8,002 nucleotides of DNA from CAVPGH01 sp046726955. GTDB lineage: Bacteria > Acidobacteriota > Vicinamibacteria > Fen-336. The translations under genes and the position numbers were made by a program. The notes beneath the pieces were generated by a model that worked only from the letters and a program-made list of their open reading frames with translations, ran no database searches and was not told the origin of the DNA. This document shows, one piece after another, positions 1 to 6,504 of the stretch. Position 1 is the stretch's first letter; every line of letters starts with the position of its first letter. The DNA lies in the NCBI GenBank assembly GCA_046726955.1, contig JBKPBQ010000421.1, positions 1 to 8,002 on the forward strand, read 5' to 3'.

Positions 1-51
1 ATCCCGCACAGCGCCAGCCGCATCTGACCGCGATCCCGCCTTCCGTCCGAC

Positions 52-945
52 GTGCGTCCAGGCTTGCCAGGTGGAGCCTTGCGCATAGAATGGGCGCGCG
101 TGAAAGCGCTCACTTTCCTGGCCCGTCGATTCGTCGCGGGAGAGGCCCCCGAGGATGCAGTCCGGGCCGGACGCGCTCTCGCCGCCCGCGGCATCAAGTC
201 CACCTTCGACGAGCTCGGAGAGGACGTCCTCGACGAGGCGACGGCCCGCCGCGCGGTGGAGTCGGCGCGATCCTTGCTACGACTCGTCCCTGACGGAGTC
301 GACCGCAACATCTCGATCAAGCTCTCCTCCATGGGACAAGCCATCTCCCGCGACTTCTGCCTCGAGCAGGCCGCCTCCATCCTCGAGGTCGCCAAGACGG
401 TGGGAGGCTTCGTTCGGCTGGACATGGAAGGCTCGAAGCTCACGCAGGATACGATCGACATCTTCCACGCGCTGCGCCGGACGTACGACTGCGTGGGGAT
501 CGTGCTCCAGGCCTACCTCCACCGCACGGCGGAGGACGTGGCCGAGGCGGTGCGGCGCGGCGACCGCGTGCGGCTCTGCAAGGGCGCCTACCGCGAGCCG
601 GAGTCGATCGCCTGGACGGACATGGACGACATCCGGAAGAACTTCAAGATGTGCGCGCGCGTGCTGCTCGACCGCGGAAACTACCCGGCCATCGCCACCC
701 ACGACGAGGCGCTCGTGCAGGAGACGCTCGGCTACGCGCGCGAGCAGAAGATCCCGGCCTCCCGGTACGAGTTCCAGATGCTCTACGGCCTGCGTCCCAA
801 GCGCTGGGAAGAGCTCGTGGCCGCGGGCCAGAACGTGCGGATCTACGTGCCCTTCGGCACCCACTGGATGCCCTACTTCTACCGGCGCCTGCGCGAGCGG
901 AAGGAGAACGTCTTCTTCGTCCTCAAGGGCATCTTCGGGGGATAG
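52..945 (+). CDS. Proline dehydrogenase (monofunctional, FAD-dependent)
   Basis: Oxidises L-proline to delta-1-pyrroline-5-carboxylate with FAD, passing electrons towards the respiratory quinone pool; first step of proline catabolism. The 297-residue product has the full set of family motifs in order: DELGEDV (about 53-59), the strand ISIKLSSMG with its conserved Lys, RLDMEGS, VLQAYLH, RLCKGAYREP, ATHD, EFQMLYGLRP, and near the C-terminus YVPFG followed by YRRLRER. The paired Arg278-Arg279 match the residues that hold the proline carboxylate in known structures. The length fits the short bacterial enzymes; there is no aldehyde dehydrogenase domain as in PutA, so the P5C dehydrogenase must be encoded elsewhere. 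The start is uncertain: an in-frame TGA at 25-27 limits extension, the GTG at 52 gives a normal N-terminus (LARRFVAGE begins at residue 23), but no good ribosome site precedes it; TTG 79 and GTG 100 are alternatives. First visible gene of a three-gene operon. Confidence 0.93.
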   Translation: MRPGLPGGALRIEWARVKALTFLARRFVAGEAPEDAVRAGRALAARGIKSTFDELGEDVLDEATARRAVESARSLLRLVPDGVDRNISIKLSSMGQAISRDFCLEQAASILEVAKTVGGFVRLDMEGSKLTQDTIDIFHALRRTYDCVGIVLQAYLHRTAEDVAEAVRRGDRVRLCKGAYREPESIAWTDMDDIRKNFKMCARVLLDRGNYPAIATHDEALVQETLGYAREQKIPASRYEFQMLYGLRPKRWEELVAAGQNVRIYVPFGTHWMPYFYRRLRERKENVFFVLKGIFGG

Positions 946-968
946 GTAGAGAGCGTGGGGGGCGGGCG

Positions 969-2027
969 TTGAAGGCGGTCGTCTACCGCGGTGCGAACGA
1001 CCTCCGCGTCGAAGACCTGCCCCGGCCCGCCCCCGAACGCGGGGAGATCGTGGTGCAGGTGCTCGCCTCCGGCATCTGCGGCACCGATCTCAAGAAGATA
1101 CAGAGCGGGCGGCTCGAACCCCCGCGCGTCTTCGGCCACGAGATCGCGGGCCGGGTGGCCGAGGTGGGTCCAGGGGTCGAGCGCTTCCGGGAAGGCGACC
1201 GCGTCGTCGTCCATCACCACGTCCCCTGCGGGACCTGCTTCTACTGCCGCCGCCGGACCTACGCGCAGTGCGACACCTACAAGAAGAACGGCACCACCGC
1301 CGGATTCGAGCCGTCGGGCGGAGGCTACTCCCAGTTCGTGAGGGTCCTGCCCTGGATCGTGGAGCGCGGGACGATCGCCGTGCCCGACGGGGTGACGGAC
1401 GAGGAAGCGACGTTCGTGGAGCCGGTGAACACCTGCCTCAAGGCCGTGCGCCGGGCGGGGATCGACAAGGGCGAGGCCGTCCTCGTGGTGGGCCAGGGCC
1501 CGATCGGCTTGTTGCTCCTGCAGCTCGCGCGGTGGGCGGGGGCGGACGTCTTCGCGTCCGATACCGTCCCGGAGAGGCTCGCGATGAGCCGCGCGATGGG
1601 GGCGGCGGCCGCCTTGGACGCCGGCGGCGACGTTCCCCGCGAGGTCCGCGGTCTCACGGACGGACGCGGCGCCGACTGCGTGCTCCTGGCGGCGGTGGGT
1701 CCGGCCGCGTTCCGCCAGGCGTTTGACGCCGTTCGACCGGGCGGGCGTATCATGGTCTTCGCCGCAACGTCCCCAGGAGAGTCGGCCGAGGTGGACCTGG
1801 GCCTCTTGTGTGCCTCGGAGAAGGAGATCCTGACGTCGTACAGCGCTTCCGTCGACGTGCAGGACCTGGCCGCTCGCCTGGTCTTCTCGCGAGAGCTCCG
1901 GGTCCGGGAGCTGGTCACGCACCGGTTTCCGCTCGAGCGCGCGCCGGAGGCGTTCGCGCTCGCGGCGCGGCCGGAGCGGGGAACCCTCAAGGTCGTGCTG
2001 GAGCCGCACGGGACCGTTTCGAGGTGA
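969..2027 (+). CDS. Zinc-dependent medium-chain dehydrogenase, sorbitol/threonine dehydrogenase-like (first of tandem pair), NAD-type
   Basis: Cytosolic enzyme of the Tdh/sorbitol dehydrogenase branch of the medium-chain family, oxidising a secondary alcohol, polyol or amino alcohol to a ketone. The 352 residues show the catalytic zinc ligands Cys37 (GICGTD), His57-Glu58 (FGHE) and Glu151 (FVEPVN); four structural-zinc cysteines Cys87, Cys90, Cys93 and Cys101; and the Rossmann motif GQGPIG at 175-180. Asp198 at the end of the second Rossmann strand is the usual determinant of NAD rather than NADP. The start is TTG 969, the only canonical start codon in frame between the proline dehydrogenase stop and the conserved KAVVYRG segment; the ribosome site is a poor G-rich run at about 957-962. 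The gap to the upstream gene is 23 nt, so co-transcription is likely. The substrate cannot be read from the sequence; L-threonine, sorbitol-like polyols and cyclitols are all possible. Confidence 0.88.
   Translation: MKAVVYRGANDLRVEDLPRPAPERGEIVVQVLASGICGTDLKKIQSGRLEPPRVFGHEIAGRVAEVGPGVERFREGDRVVVHHHVPCGTCFYCRRRTYAQCDTYKKNGTTAGFEPSGGGYSQFVRVLPWIVERGTIAVPDGVTDEEATFVEPVNTCLKAVRRAGIDKGEAVLVVGQGPIGLLLLQLARWAGADVFASDTVPERLAMSRAMGAAAALDAGGDVPREVRGLTDGRGADCVLLAAVGPAAFRQAFDAVRPGGRIMVFAATSPGESAEVDLGLLCASEKEILTSYSASVDVQDLAARLVFSRELRVRELVTHRFPLERAPEAFALAARPERGTLKVVLEPHGTVSR
2021..2027 (+). promoter_or_regulatory. Ribosome binding site overlapping a stop codon (translational coupling)
   Basis: GAGGTGA contains the TGA stop of the first dehydrogenase and acts as the Shine-Dalgarno for the TTG start at 2032, four bases on. 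It decides in favour of TTG 2032 over ATG 2044 and suggests the two dehydrogenases are translationally coupled. Confidence 0.6.
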
Positions 2028-2031
2028 CTCT

Positions 2032-3087
2032 TTGACCACCCAGATGAAGGCGGCCGTCCTCTACGGCAAGGAAGACGTGCGCGTGGAGAAGGTGGACGTG
2101 CCGGTGATCGGGCCCGGCGAGCTCCTCCTCCGCACGCGGGCCGCGCTCACGTGCGGGACCGACGTGAAGGTCTTCCGCCGCGGCTATCACGCGCGGATGA
2201 TCGTCCCGCCCGCCGTCTTCGGTCACGAGGTGGCGGGAGTGGTCGAGGAAGTGGGGCCGGGAGTGGAGACTGTCGAGCCGGGGACGCCGGTGGTGGTGGC
2301 GAACTCGGCGCCTTGCGGCGAGTGCCACTTCTGCCGGCACGACATGCCGAGCCTCTGCGACGACCTTCTGTTCTGGAACGGCGCCTACGCCGAGTTCGCG
2401 AAGATCCCGGCCCGCCTCGTGCAGCACAACCTCATCCCCCTCGAGGAGGGCCTGCTCTTCCGCGAGGCGGCGATGGTGGAGCCGCTCGCCTGCGTCGTCC
2501 GCGGCGTCGAGGAGAGCTGGATCGGGCGTGGCCAGTCCGTCGCCGTCATCGGGACCGGTCCGATCGGGCTCATGTTCGTGGCCCTCGCCCGCATGCGCGG
2601 AGCGCACGTCGTGGCCGCGGGCCGAAACGCGCAGCGGCTCGACAAGGCGCGCGAGCTGGGCGCGGAGTCGACGGTGACGGCGCCCGCGATCGGCGATCTC
2701 GCGGATATGCTCCGTGAGCGCAGCCCCGGCGGGCGCGGGCCCGACGTGGTGATCGAGGCCGTGGGGCTTCCCGAGACCTGCGAGGCCGCGGTGCGCACGG
2801 TGCGCAAGGGCGGCGTCGTGAACCTGTTCGGGGGCTGCCCGGCGGACACGAGCATCGGCATCGACTCGCAGCGCCTGCACTACCAGGAGCTGACGATCAA
2901 GTCGACCTTCCACCACACGCCGGAGAGCATCCGGAAGGCCTTCCGGCTCATCGCCGACGGGCACCTCGACCCGAATGCGTTCATCACCGCCGAGGCGCCG
3001 CTCGACGATCTGCCGGCCGTGCTCGCGCATCTCGCGCACGGCGGCGACGGGCTCAAGACCGCGATCCTCCCCTGGGGCCGGGAATGA
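2032..3087 (+). CDS. Zinc-dependent medium-chain dehydrogenase (second of tandem pair), NADP-type signature
   Basis: A second, clearly diverged enzyme of the same alcohol/polyol dehydrogenase family, 351 residues. Catalytic zinc ligands: Cys41 (TCGTD), His65-Glu66 (FGHE), Glu150 (MVEPLAC). Structural zinc: Cys95, Cys98, Cys101, Cys109. Rossmann motif GTGPIG at 174-179. At the end of the second strand, where the first enzyme has Asp, this one reads AAGRNAQRL (Gly197-Arg198-Asn199); a small residue followed by Arg is the pattern of NADP-using members such as insect ketose reductase. The start is TTG 2032, four bases after GAGGTGA, which contains the previous gene's stop codon; ATG 2044 (MKAAVLYG) is the alternative and would match the classic family N-terminus, but lies 16 nt from that ribosome site. 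Tight coupling to the first enzyme and the following hairpin make this the last gene of the operon. Substrate unknown. Confidence 0.88.
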   Translation: MTTQMKAAVLYGKEDVRVEKVDVPVIGPGELLLRTRAALTCGTDVKVFRRGYHARMIVPPAVFGHEVAGVVEEVGPGVETVEPGTPVVVANSAPCGECHFCRHDMPSLCDDLLFWNGAYAEFAKIPARLVQHNLIPLEEGLLFREAAMVEPLACVVRGVEESWIGRGQSVAVIGTGPIGLMFVALARMRGAHVVAAGRNAQRLDKARELGAESTVTAPAIGDLADMLRERSPGGRGPDVVIEAVGLPETCEAAVRTVRKGGVVNLFGGCPADTSIGIDSQRLHYQELTIKSTFHHTPESIRKAFRLIADGHLDPNAFITAEAPLDDLPAVLAHLAHGGDGLKTAILPWGRE

Positions 3088-3115
3088 GAAAGGGGGCGCG
3101 CGGGCGCCCCCTTTC
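3088..3115 (+). terminator. Intergenic hairpin ending the proline dehydrogenase/dehydrogenase operon
   Basis: A perfect 12-bp inverted repeat (3088-3099 with 3104-3115, loop GCGG) starts directly after the TGA of the second dehydrogenase. The arms have an A/T end and a G/C core, so each strand reads a few T residues at the 3' foot of the stem, but no long T tract follows on either strand. It lies between convergent genes, so it may serve both; a role in mRNA 3'-end protection is also possible. Confidence 0.7.
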
Positions 3116-3142
3116 CGTGGCAGATCGCTTCCGGGCCGAGAT

Positions 3143-3403
3143 CTAGCGCTTCTTCCGTCCCGTCTTCTTGCGTCCCTTGCGGGACGACTTGGCGGACTTC
3201 TTCGCCTTCTTGGCCCGCTTCGCCTTCTTGCCCCCGGCCCGAGAGGACTTCTTCTTCTTCTTCGCCTTCTTGGCCGTCTTCTTGGCCGCGCGCGCCTTCT
3301 TCGGCTTCGGCTTGGCCGGCGCGGGGTTCGTCGGGGGGGGCGGCGCAGCAGGCTCGGGTGTAGACAGAGGCCCCGGGGAGCCCACAGGCGTGTCGTCGAC
3401 CAT
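3143..3403 (-). CDS. Histone H1-like lysine-rich DNA-binding protein
   Basis: An 86-residue protein of two parts. Residues 1-32 are acidic to neutral and rich in Pro (DDTPVGSPGP, then AAPPPPTNPAPA). Residues 33-86 are almost entirely Lys, Arg, Ala, Ser and Gly, with KKAKK, KKAKR and KKSAK-type repeats like the C-terminal tail of histone H1 and bacterial Hc1/AlgP-type proteins; I count 26 Lys and 7 Arg overall. Expected role: non-specific binding and compaction of DNA, or RNA binding. There is no folded domain, zinc motif or membrane segment. The start is supported by a strong ribosome site seven bases upstream. The reverse reading of this region is a low-complexity Phe-rich frame and is not a gene. 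Function rests on composition alone; a ribosome-associated basic protein is the alternative. Confidence 0.8.
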   Translation of the reverse strand: MVDDTPVGSPGPLSTPEPAAPPPPTNPAPAKPKPKKARAAKKTAKKAKKKKKSSRAGGKKAKRAKKAKKSAKSSRKGRKKTGRKKR

Positions 3404-3410
3404 GTCTTCT

Positions 3411-3416
3411 ACCTCC
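3411..3416 (-). promoter_or_regulatory. Strong ribosome binding site of the histone-like gene
   Basis: GGAGGT on the minus strand, seven bases before the ATG at 3403. It is the best Shine-Dalgarno match in the window, implies efficient translation, and fixes the start. Confidence 0.8.
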
Positions 3417-3523
3417 AGGAGCGGTTGCGGTGCCCGGCTCGCGAGCCGTGCTCCGACGTACGCCGTTCGACGTGGACCGAGAGTTTGCCCCCGGCGAGCC
3501 TCGACGTCAAGCAGAACGAAGAA

Positions 3524-3552
3524 CCGTCGCGCGCCGATGCGGCGCGCGACGG
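3524..3552 (-). terminator. Rho-independent terminator of the zinc-ribbon gene
   Basis: A perfect 13-bp inverted repeat (3524-3536 with 3540-3552, three-base loop) begins one base after the stop codon of the zinc-ribbon gene. On the minus strand the stem is followed by the T-rich TTCTTCGTTCT, as expected for an intrinsic terminator. It separates this gene from the histone-like gene downstream, so the two are probably not simply co-transcribed. Confidence 0.78.
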
Positions 3553-3553
3553 A

Positions 3554-3751
3554 TCAGTTCAGCGTGAGATTGGCGGGAAGGTCGGCGAGGACGCCGCAGC
3601 TGTCGCACAGCATGTAGCCGGCGTTGCCGTGGCGGCCCAGCGCGATCGGATGCACGACGTCGGACTCTACTTGCCCGAGTCCGTTTACGGAAAGAACGGG
3701 CGCGCCGCACAGAGGGCAAGTCGCGCTGACGGCCGGCATCGTTGTGGCCAT
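3554..3751 (-). CDS. Small zinc-ribbon protein, function unknown
   Basis: A 65-residue protein with two CxxC knuckles, Cys12-Cys15 (CPLC) and Cys49-Cys52 (CDSC), separated by 33 residues; this is the layout of a single four-cysteine zinc ribbon. His34 and His41 lie between them and are extra possible ligands. The frame extends 14 codons further upstream, but the ATG at 3751 has a good ribosome site (GGAGGG, eight bases before), and the upstream codons encode an unstructured Arg/Trp-rich stretch, so the shorter form is preferred. No signal peptide or membrane helix. Such tiny ribbons are often nucleic-acid or protein-binding adaptors, but nothing here fixes a role; I do not recognise the family. 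It ends right at a strong terminator. Confidence 0.68.
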   Translation of the reverse strand: MATTMPAVSATCPLCGAPVLSVNGLGQVESDVVHPIALGRHGNAGYMLCDSCGVLADLPANLTLN

Positions 3752-3759
3752 GTCCCGTA

Positions 3760-3765
3760 CCCTCC
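3760..3765 (-). promoter_or_regulatory. Ribosome binding site deciding the zinc-ribbon start
   Basis: GGAGGG on the minus strand, eight bases before the ATG at 3751. It selects this start over the in-frame ATG at 3793. Confidence 0.7.
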
Positions 3766-3968
3766 ACCAGATTCGACGCAAGCCTCGGGCCAAAGGTTCA
3801 ATGCGGGGTCACTCCGGGCCGAGTCAAATGATGTAATGTTAGTAGAATCAGTGAGTTGGAGAAATTATCAAACCTTCCGGAGCCGCTGAAACGGCCGGAG
3901 CGGACGCGGCATGGAGACGGACAACCGAGCGTGCGGAGTCCTGTTCCCAGTCGCCGCCCGCCTGGGAT
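3766..3968. other. Intergenic region with an A+T-rich patch
   Basis: About 200 bases without a supportable gene between the divergent zinc-ribbon gene and the tRNA unit. Positions 3829-3877 are strikingly A+T-rich for this window and contain several TA-rich hexamers on both strands (for example TAGAAT on the plus strand, TTGATA on the minus). It probably holds the promoter of the zinc-ribbon gene, but I could not find a pair of hexamers with good spacing. No tRNA-like or repeat structure seen. Confidence 0.45.
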
Positions 3969-3997
3969 TTGACAACGTGCGTACGCGACTGTAGATT
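3969..3997 (+). promoter_or_regulatory. Sigma70-type promoter of the initiator tRNA gene
   Basis: TTGACA (perfect -35, 3969-3974), a 17-base spacer, and TAGATT (4 of 6 at -10, 3992-3997). Transcription would begin near 4004, leaving a leader of about nine bases before the tRNA, to be removed by RNase P. Spacing and position fit a strong stable-RNA promoter. Confidence 0.85.
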
Positions 3998-4012
3998 TCG
4001 AGAATCAACGGA

Positions 4013-4089
<77 letters not shown>

Positions 4090-4123
4090 ACCTCATCCGG
4101 TACAAATCATCGAGCCGAGACCA

Positions 4124-4151
4124 GGGCCGCGAAAGCGGCCCGAGTCGTTTT
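4124..4151 (+). terminator. Terminator of the initiator tRNA unit
   Basis: A 7-bp G/C stem (4124-4130 with 4135-4141) closed by a GAAA tetraloop, followed a few bases later by TTTT at 4148-4151. It lies 34 bases after the tRNA CCA end. The T run is offset from the stem, so efficiency is uncertain. Confidence 0.6.
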
Positions 4152-4220
4152 GCTGGGCCTTCTCGGAAACGTCTGCCGTAGCGCGATCGGAGTGCCGCGA
4201 ACGCGCGGTGAGGGGATCCG

Positions 4221-5498
4221 TCAAGAAGGCGGACGACTCCGGGCGGAGACGACGTCGCGGATCGCGGCCATGTCGCGGCCGAGGGTTCTCGCGCCGAGGA
4301 GATAGAGGACGCCGGAAAGGGCCATGGCAATCGTACAGACGAGGAGCGCCTTCTCCAGGCTGCCCGTCCAGTCGGACACGCGGCCGATCAAGATCGGGGA
4401 CGGCACGTCGCCGATCAGGTGGGTCGTGAAGATCGAGAGGGCGAGGGCAGTGGCCCGGATCTCGGGGAGCACGACGCTCACGAGCACCGCGTTGGCGGGG
4501 CCGGTGTTCAGGAAGACCGCGACCTCGGCGAGAAAGAGCGCGGGGAGCTGGACCGAGGAATTGGTCGTGGTCAGGCCCACGTAGGTCGCGGGCACCCCCA
4601 GCAGCATCCCCACCCCGGAGACGAGCAGGTAGGCGCGGTCCGTGCGCTTGGCGAGCGAGTCGCCGAGCCATCCGCCGAGGAACGTGCCCACGAGCCCCGA
4701 CGCCACGGTGATGCCTCCAAACACCATGTTCGCGTGGTCCAAGGGCACACCCCGGACACGCTCGAGGAACGTCGGCATCCAGTACGCCATCCCTCCGAGG
4801 GCGAACGTCATCGTGGCCATGCCCAGCGTCGTGTAGAGGAACGACCGGTTGCCGACGAGTGTGCGCATGGAGCCCCACTCGAAGCGGTGCTCGCCGGCCG
4901 CGGAGACACCGTCGCTCGCTCCCCGGGGCGGCTCCGGCATGCGGAAGGCGAGGAGCCCGAGGGCGATCCCCGGCGCGCCCGCGACGAAGAACGCGGCCCG
5001 CCAGCCGTAGTGCTGTCCCATGAAGCCGCCGAGGATGAAACCGAGGGCGCTCCCCACCGGGATCGCCACGTAGAAGCAGGCGAGCATGCGGCCGCGCGCC
5101 TCCCGCGAGAAGAGATCGCTGATCAGGGGGGCGGAGACGACGGCGAAGCCCGCCTCGCCCACGCCGATGATCGAGCGGGCGAGGAGCAGGTGGTGGTAGC
5201 TGGAGGCGAGGCCAGACAGGATCGTGGCTCCGCTCCACAGGAGCACCCCCGACCCCACGAGATAGCGGCGCGGCCAGCGATCGCCGATCACGCCCGTGAA
5301 GGGCGACGCGATCATGTACGCGACCATGAACATCGAGCCGATGAGCCCGACCTGGGTGTCGCGCAGCGCGAAGTCCGCCTGGATGAGGGGAGCGACCGCC
5401 GCGATCACGTAGCGGTCGATGTAGTTGAGGAAGTTGACACCAAAGAGGAGGGCGACGGCGAAGGCGGCCTGGCCCCGGCTGATCGCGGTCCTCGTCAC
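4221..5498 (-). CDS. Spinster-like MFS transporter
   Basis: A 425-residue inner-membrane carrier with about 12 hydrophobic helices in two halves joined by a hydrophilic loop (about 189-215). It carries Spinster-like signatures: NYIDRY in helix 1 (Asp28-Arg29), the MFS loop motif GDRWPRR (72-78) after helix 2, and GVGEAGF (112-118) in helix 4, where the acidic residue is conserved in the family. Relatives range from eukaryotic sphingolipid and lysolipid exporters to many uncharacterised bacterial proton-coupled carriers, so the substrate is open. The GTG start is the only plausible one; no Shine-Dalgarno precedes it, and a TAGAAT hexamer ends only ten bases upstream. It lies 83 nt downstream of the Tat-exported TIM-barrel gene on the same strand, which suggests, but does not show, a shared substrate such as a sugar or glycoside. 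Confidence 0.9.
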   Translation of the reverse strand: MTRTAISRGQAAFAVALLFGVNFLNYIDRYVIAAVAPLIQADFALRDTQVGLIGSMFMVAYMIASPFTGVIGDRWPRRYLVGSGVLLWSGATILSGLASSYHHLLLARSIIGVGEAGFAVVSAPLISDLFSREARGRMLACFYVAIPVGSALGFILGGFMGQHYGWRAAFFVAGAPGIALGLLAFRMPEPPRGASDGVSAAGEHRFEWGSMRTLVGNRSFLYTTLGMATMTFALGGMAYWMPTFLERVRGVPLDHANMVFGGITVASGLVGTFLGGWLGDSLAKRTDRAYLLVSGVGMLLGVPATYVGLTTTNSSVQLPALFLAEVAVFLNTGPANAVLVSVVLPEIRATALALSIFTTHLIGDVPSPILIGRVSDWTGSLEKALLVCTIAMALSGVLYLLGARTLGRDMAAIRDVVSARSRPPS

Positions 5499-5508
5499 GG
5501 AGAGAGCG

Positions 5509-5514
5509 ATTCTA
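5509..5514 (-). promoter_or_regulatory. Possible -10 element for a leaderless transporter mRNA
   Basis: TAGAAT on the minus strand ends ten bases before the GTG start at 5498, so transcription would begin within a few bases of the start codon. There is no Shine-Dalgarno, which fits a leaderless message. No convincing -35 is seen at 16-18 bases upstream. Confidence 0.35.
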
Positions 5515-5581
5515 CGCGGTTTCGGCGGTCAGCCGCGAGACCGGCGAGCACCGGCATCGATGACGAGCGCAGTCCTGCCCG

Positions 5582-6439
5582 TCAGCTCCGGAGCTTCTTG
5601 AACCGCTCCAGGTTCGCCTTCAGCGCCTGGAGCGGTGGCACGCCTTCCTTCTCGTACTCGATGATGTACCACTCGATGCCGCCGACCGTCTCGGCGGCCG
5701 TCATGATCGCGGGCCAGTCGAGCTCGTCGGCGCCCAGATACGCGTTCGGGTCCTTCTTCGAGAAGGGCTTGACGTGCATCGAGATCGTGCGGCCCGCGTT
5801 TCGCGCGATGAACGACTGGGGGCTCACGCCTTCCGCCTCCGACGCGTTTCCGGTGTCGAGCTGCAGCACGACCTCCTTCGAGGTCTGATCGGCGAAGCGG
5901 TTCCACCAGTACTCGCCGTCGATGCGATTGAAGTCGGCCGTGTGGTTGTGGTACCCGACGCGCATCCCGTGTGCCTTCAACGACTCGGCCACCCGATTGA
6001 CCTCGTCGGCGGTCTTCCTCAGCAGGTCGGACGAGGTGTAGACCGCCGGCTCCAGCGAGCGGACGATCAGGTTTCGGTTCCCGATCGCCCGATTGAACTC
6101 CACGCTGGCCGCGAGCTTGTCGCCCTGCAGGTCGGAGAGGTGATGATGAAAGCCGCACGCTTTCAGGTTCGCGGCGTCGAGATGGCTCTTCCAGTCGGCA
6201 CCCGACCGGCCGAACGCGTTCTCGAGCTCGACGGCCTCGAAGCCCAGCGCGCCGACCGCCTCGAGCGTCCCGGGGATGTCGTTGGCCAGCTGCTGGCGCA
6301 CGCACCAAAGCTGGGTGGCGATGGGAACCGGCTTCCAGGACGCCGCGGTGGCGCGAATCGCGGGCCCCAGGACCACCGAGGCGGCGGCGGCACCACCCAG
6401 CCTGAGAGCGTCACGACGGTTCAGCGATCCAGGACTCAT
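5582..6439 (-). CDS. Tat-exported TIM-barrel protein, sugar phosphate isomerase/epimerase superfamily
   Basis: A 285-residue xylose-isomerase-like TIM barrel (AP endonuclease 2 fold) carrying a twin-arginine signal: N7-RRDALRLGG, an Ala-rich hydrophobic stretch (16-28) and a likely cleavage site after ATAA (about 30-33), so the folded enzyme acts outside the cytoplasm. The barrel shows metal-site motifs in order: VELE (70-73), YHNH with His164 and His166, LDTGN with Asp195, MHVK with His222, and IIEYE with Glu261, as in divalent-metal isomerases, epimerases and the related 3-keto-glycoside-processing enzymes. ATG 6439 is chosen because of its ribosome site and because it places the twin Arg near the N-terminus; the frame runs 48 codons further but encodes an unstructured extension. 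Exact reaction unknown; isomerisation or lyase-type cleavage of an oxidised sugar are both reasonable. Upstream partner of the transporter gene. Confidence 0.88.
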   Translation of the reverse strand: MSPGSLNRRDALRLGGAAAASVVLGPAIRATAASWKPVPIATQLWCVRQQLANDIPGTLEAVGALGFEAVELENAFGRSGADWKSHLDAANLKACGFHHHLSDLQGDKLAASVEFNRAIGNRNLIVRSLEPAVYTSSDLLRKTADEVNRVAESLKAHGMRVGYHNHTADFNRIDGEYWWNRFADQTSKEVVLQLDTGNASEAEGVSPQSFIARNAGRTISMHVKPFSKKDPNAYLGADELDWPAIMTAAETVGGIEWYIIEYEKEGVPPLQALKANLERFKKLRS

Positions 6440-6447
6440 GAATCGGT

Positions 6448-6453
6448 CCCTCC
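6448..6453 (-). promoter_or_regulatory. Ribosome binding site deciding the TIM-barrel start
   Basis: GGAGGG on the minus strand, eight bases before ATG 6439. It rules out the longer in-frame start at 6583, which would bury the Tat motif internally. A TAGGAT hexamer at 6463-6468 could be the -10, but no matching -35 was found. Confidence 0.7.
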
Positions 6454-6504
6454 ACGAGGGGCATCCTATGTCGCGGACGGAGGTGCCGCTACCACCGCGA
6501 CCGG

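Noticed and set aside
651..968. A long N-terminal extension of the first medium-chain dehydrogenase
   Set aside because: It overlaps the proline dehydrogenase gene in another frame and is Arg/Ala-rich shadow sequence; the enzyme family begins at KAVVYRG just after TTG 969.
3187..3300. Repeated CTTCTT/GCCTTCTTG units as a possible tandem or CRISPR-like repeat
   Set aside because: They are the coding repeats of Lys/Ala codons in the histone-like tail, with no constant spacing or spacers.
3505..3510. TTGACG on the minus strand as -35 for the histone-like gene
   Set aside because: The only hexamer at suitable spacing matches the -10 consensus in 3 of 6 positions, too weak to annotate.
3168..3617. 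Phe-rich plus-strand frame opposite the histone-like gene
   Set aside because: AAG-rich Lys codons read backwards as Phe-rich codons; no ribosome site and no plausible membrane layout.
4093..5238. Long Arg/Pro/His-rich frame on the minus strand over the transporter gene, and the plus-strand frame 4419-5888 opposite it
   Set aside because: Both have the composition of out-of-frame GC-rich DNA; the transporter frame has helices and family motifs throughout.
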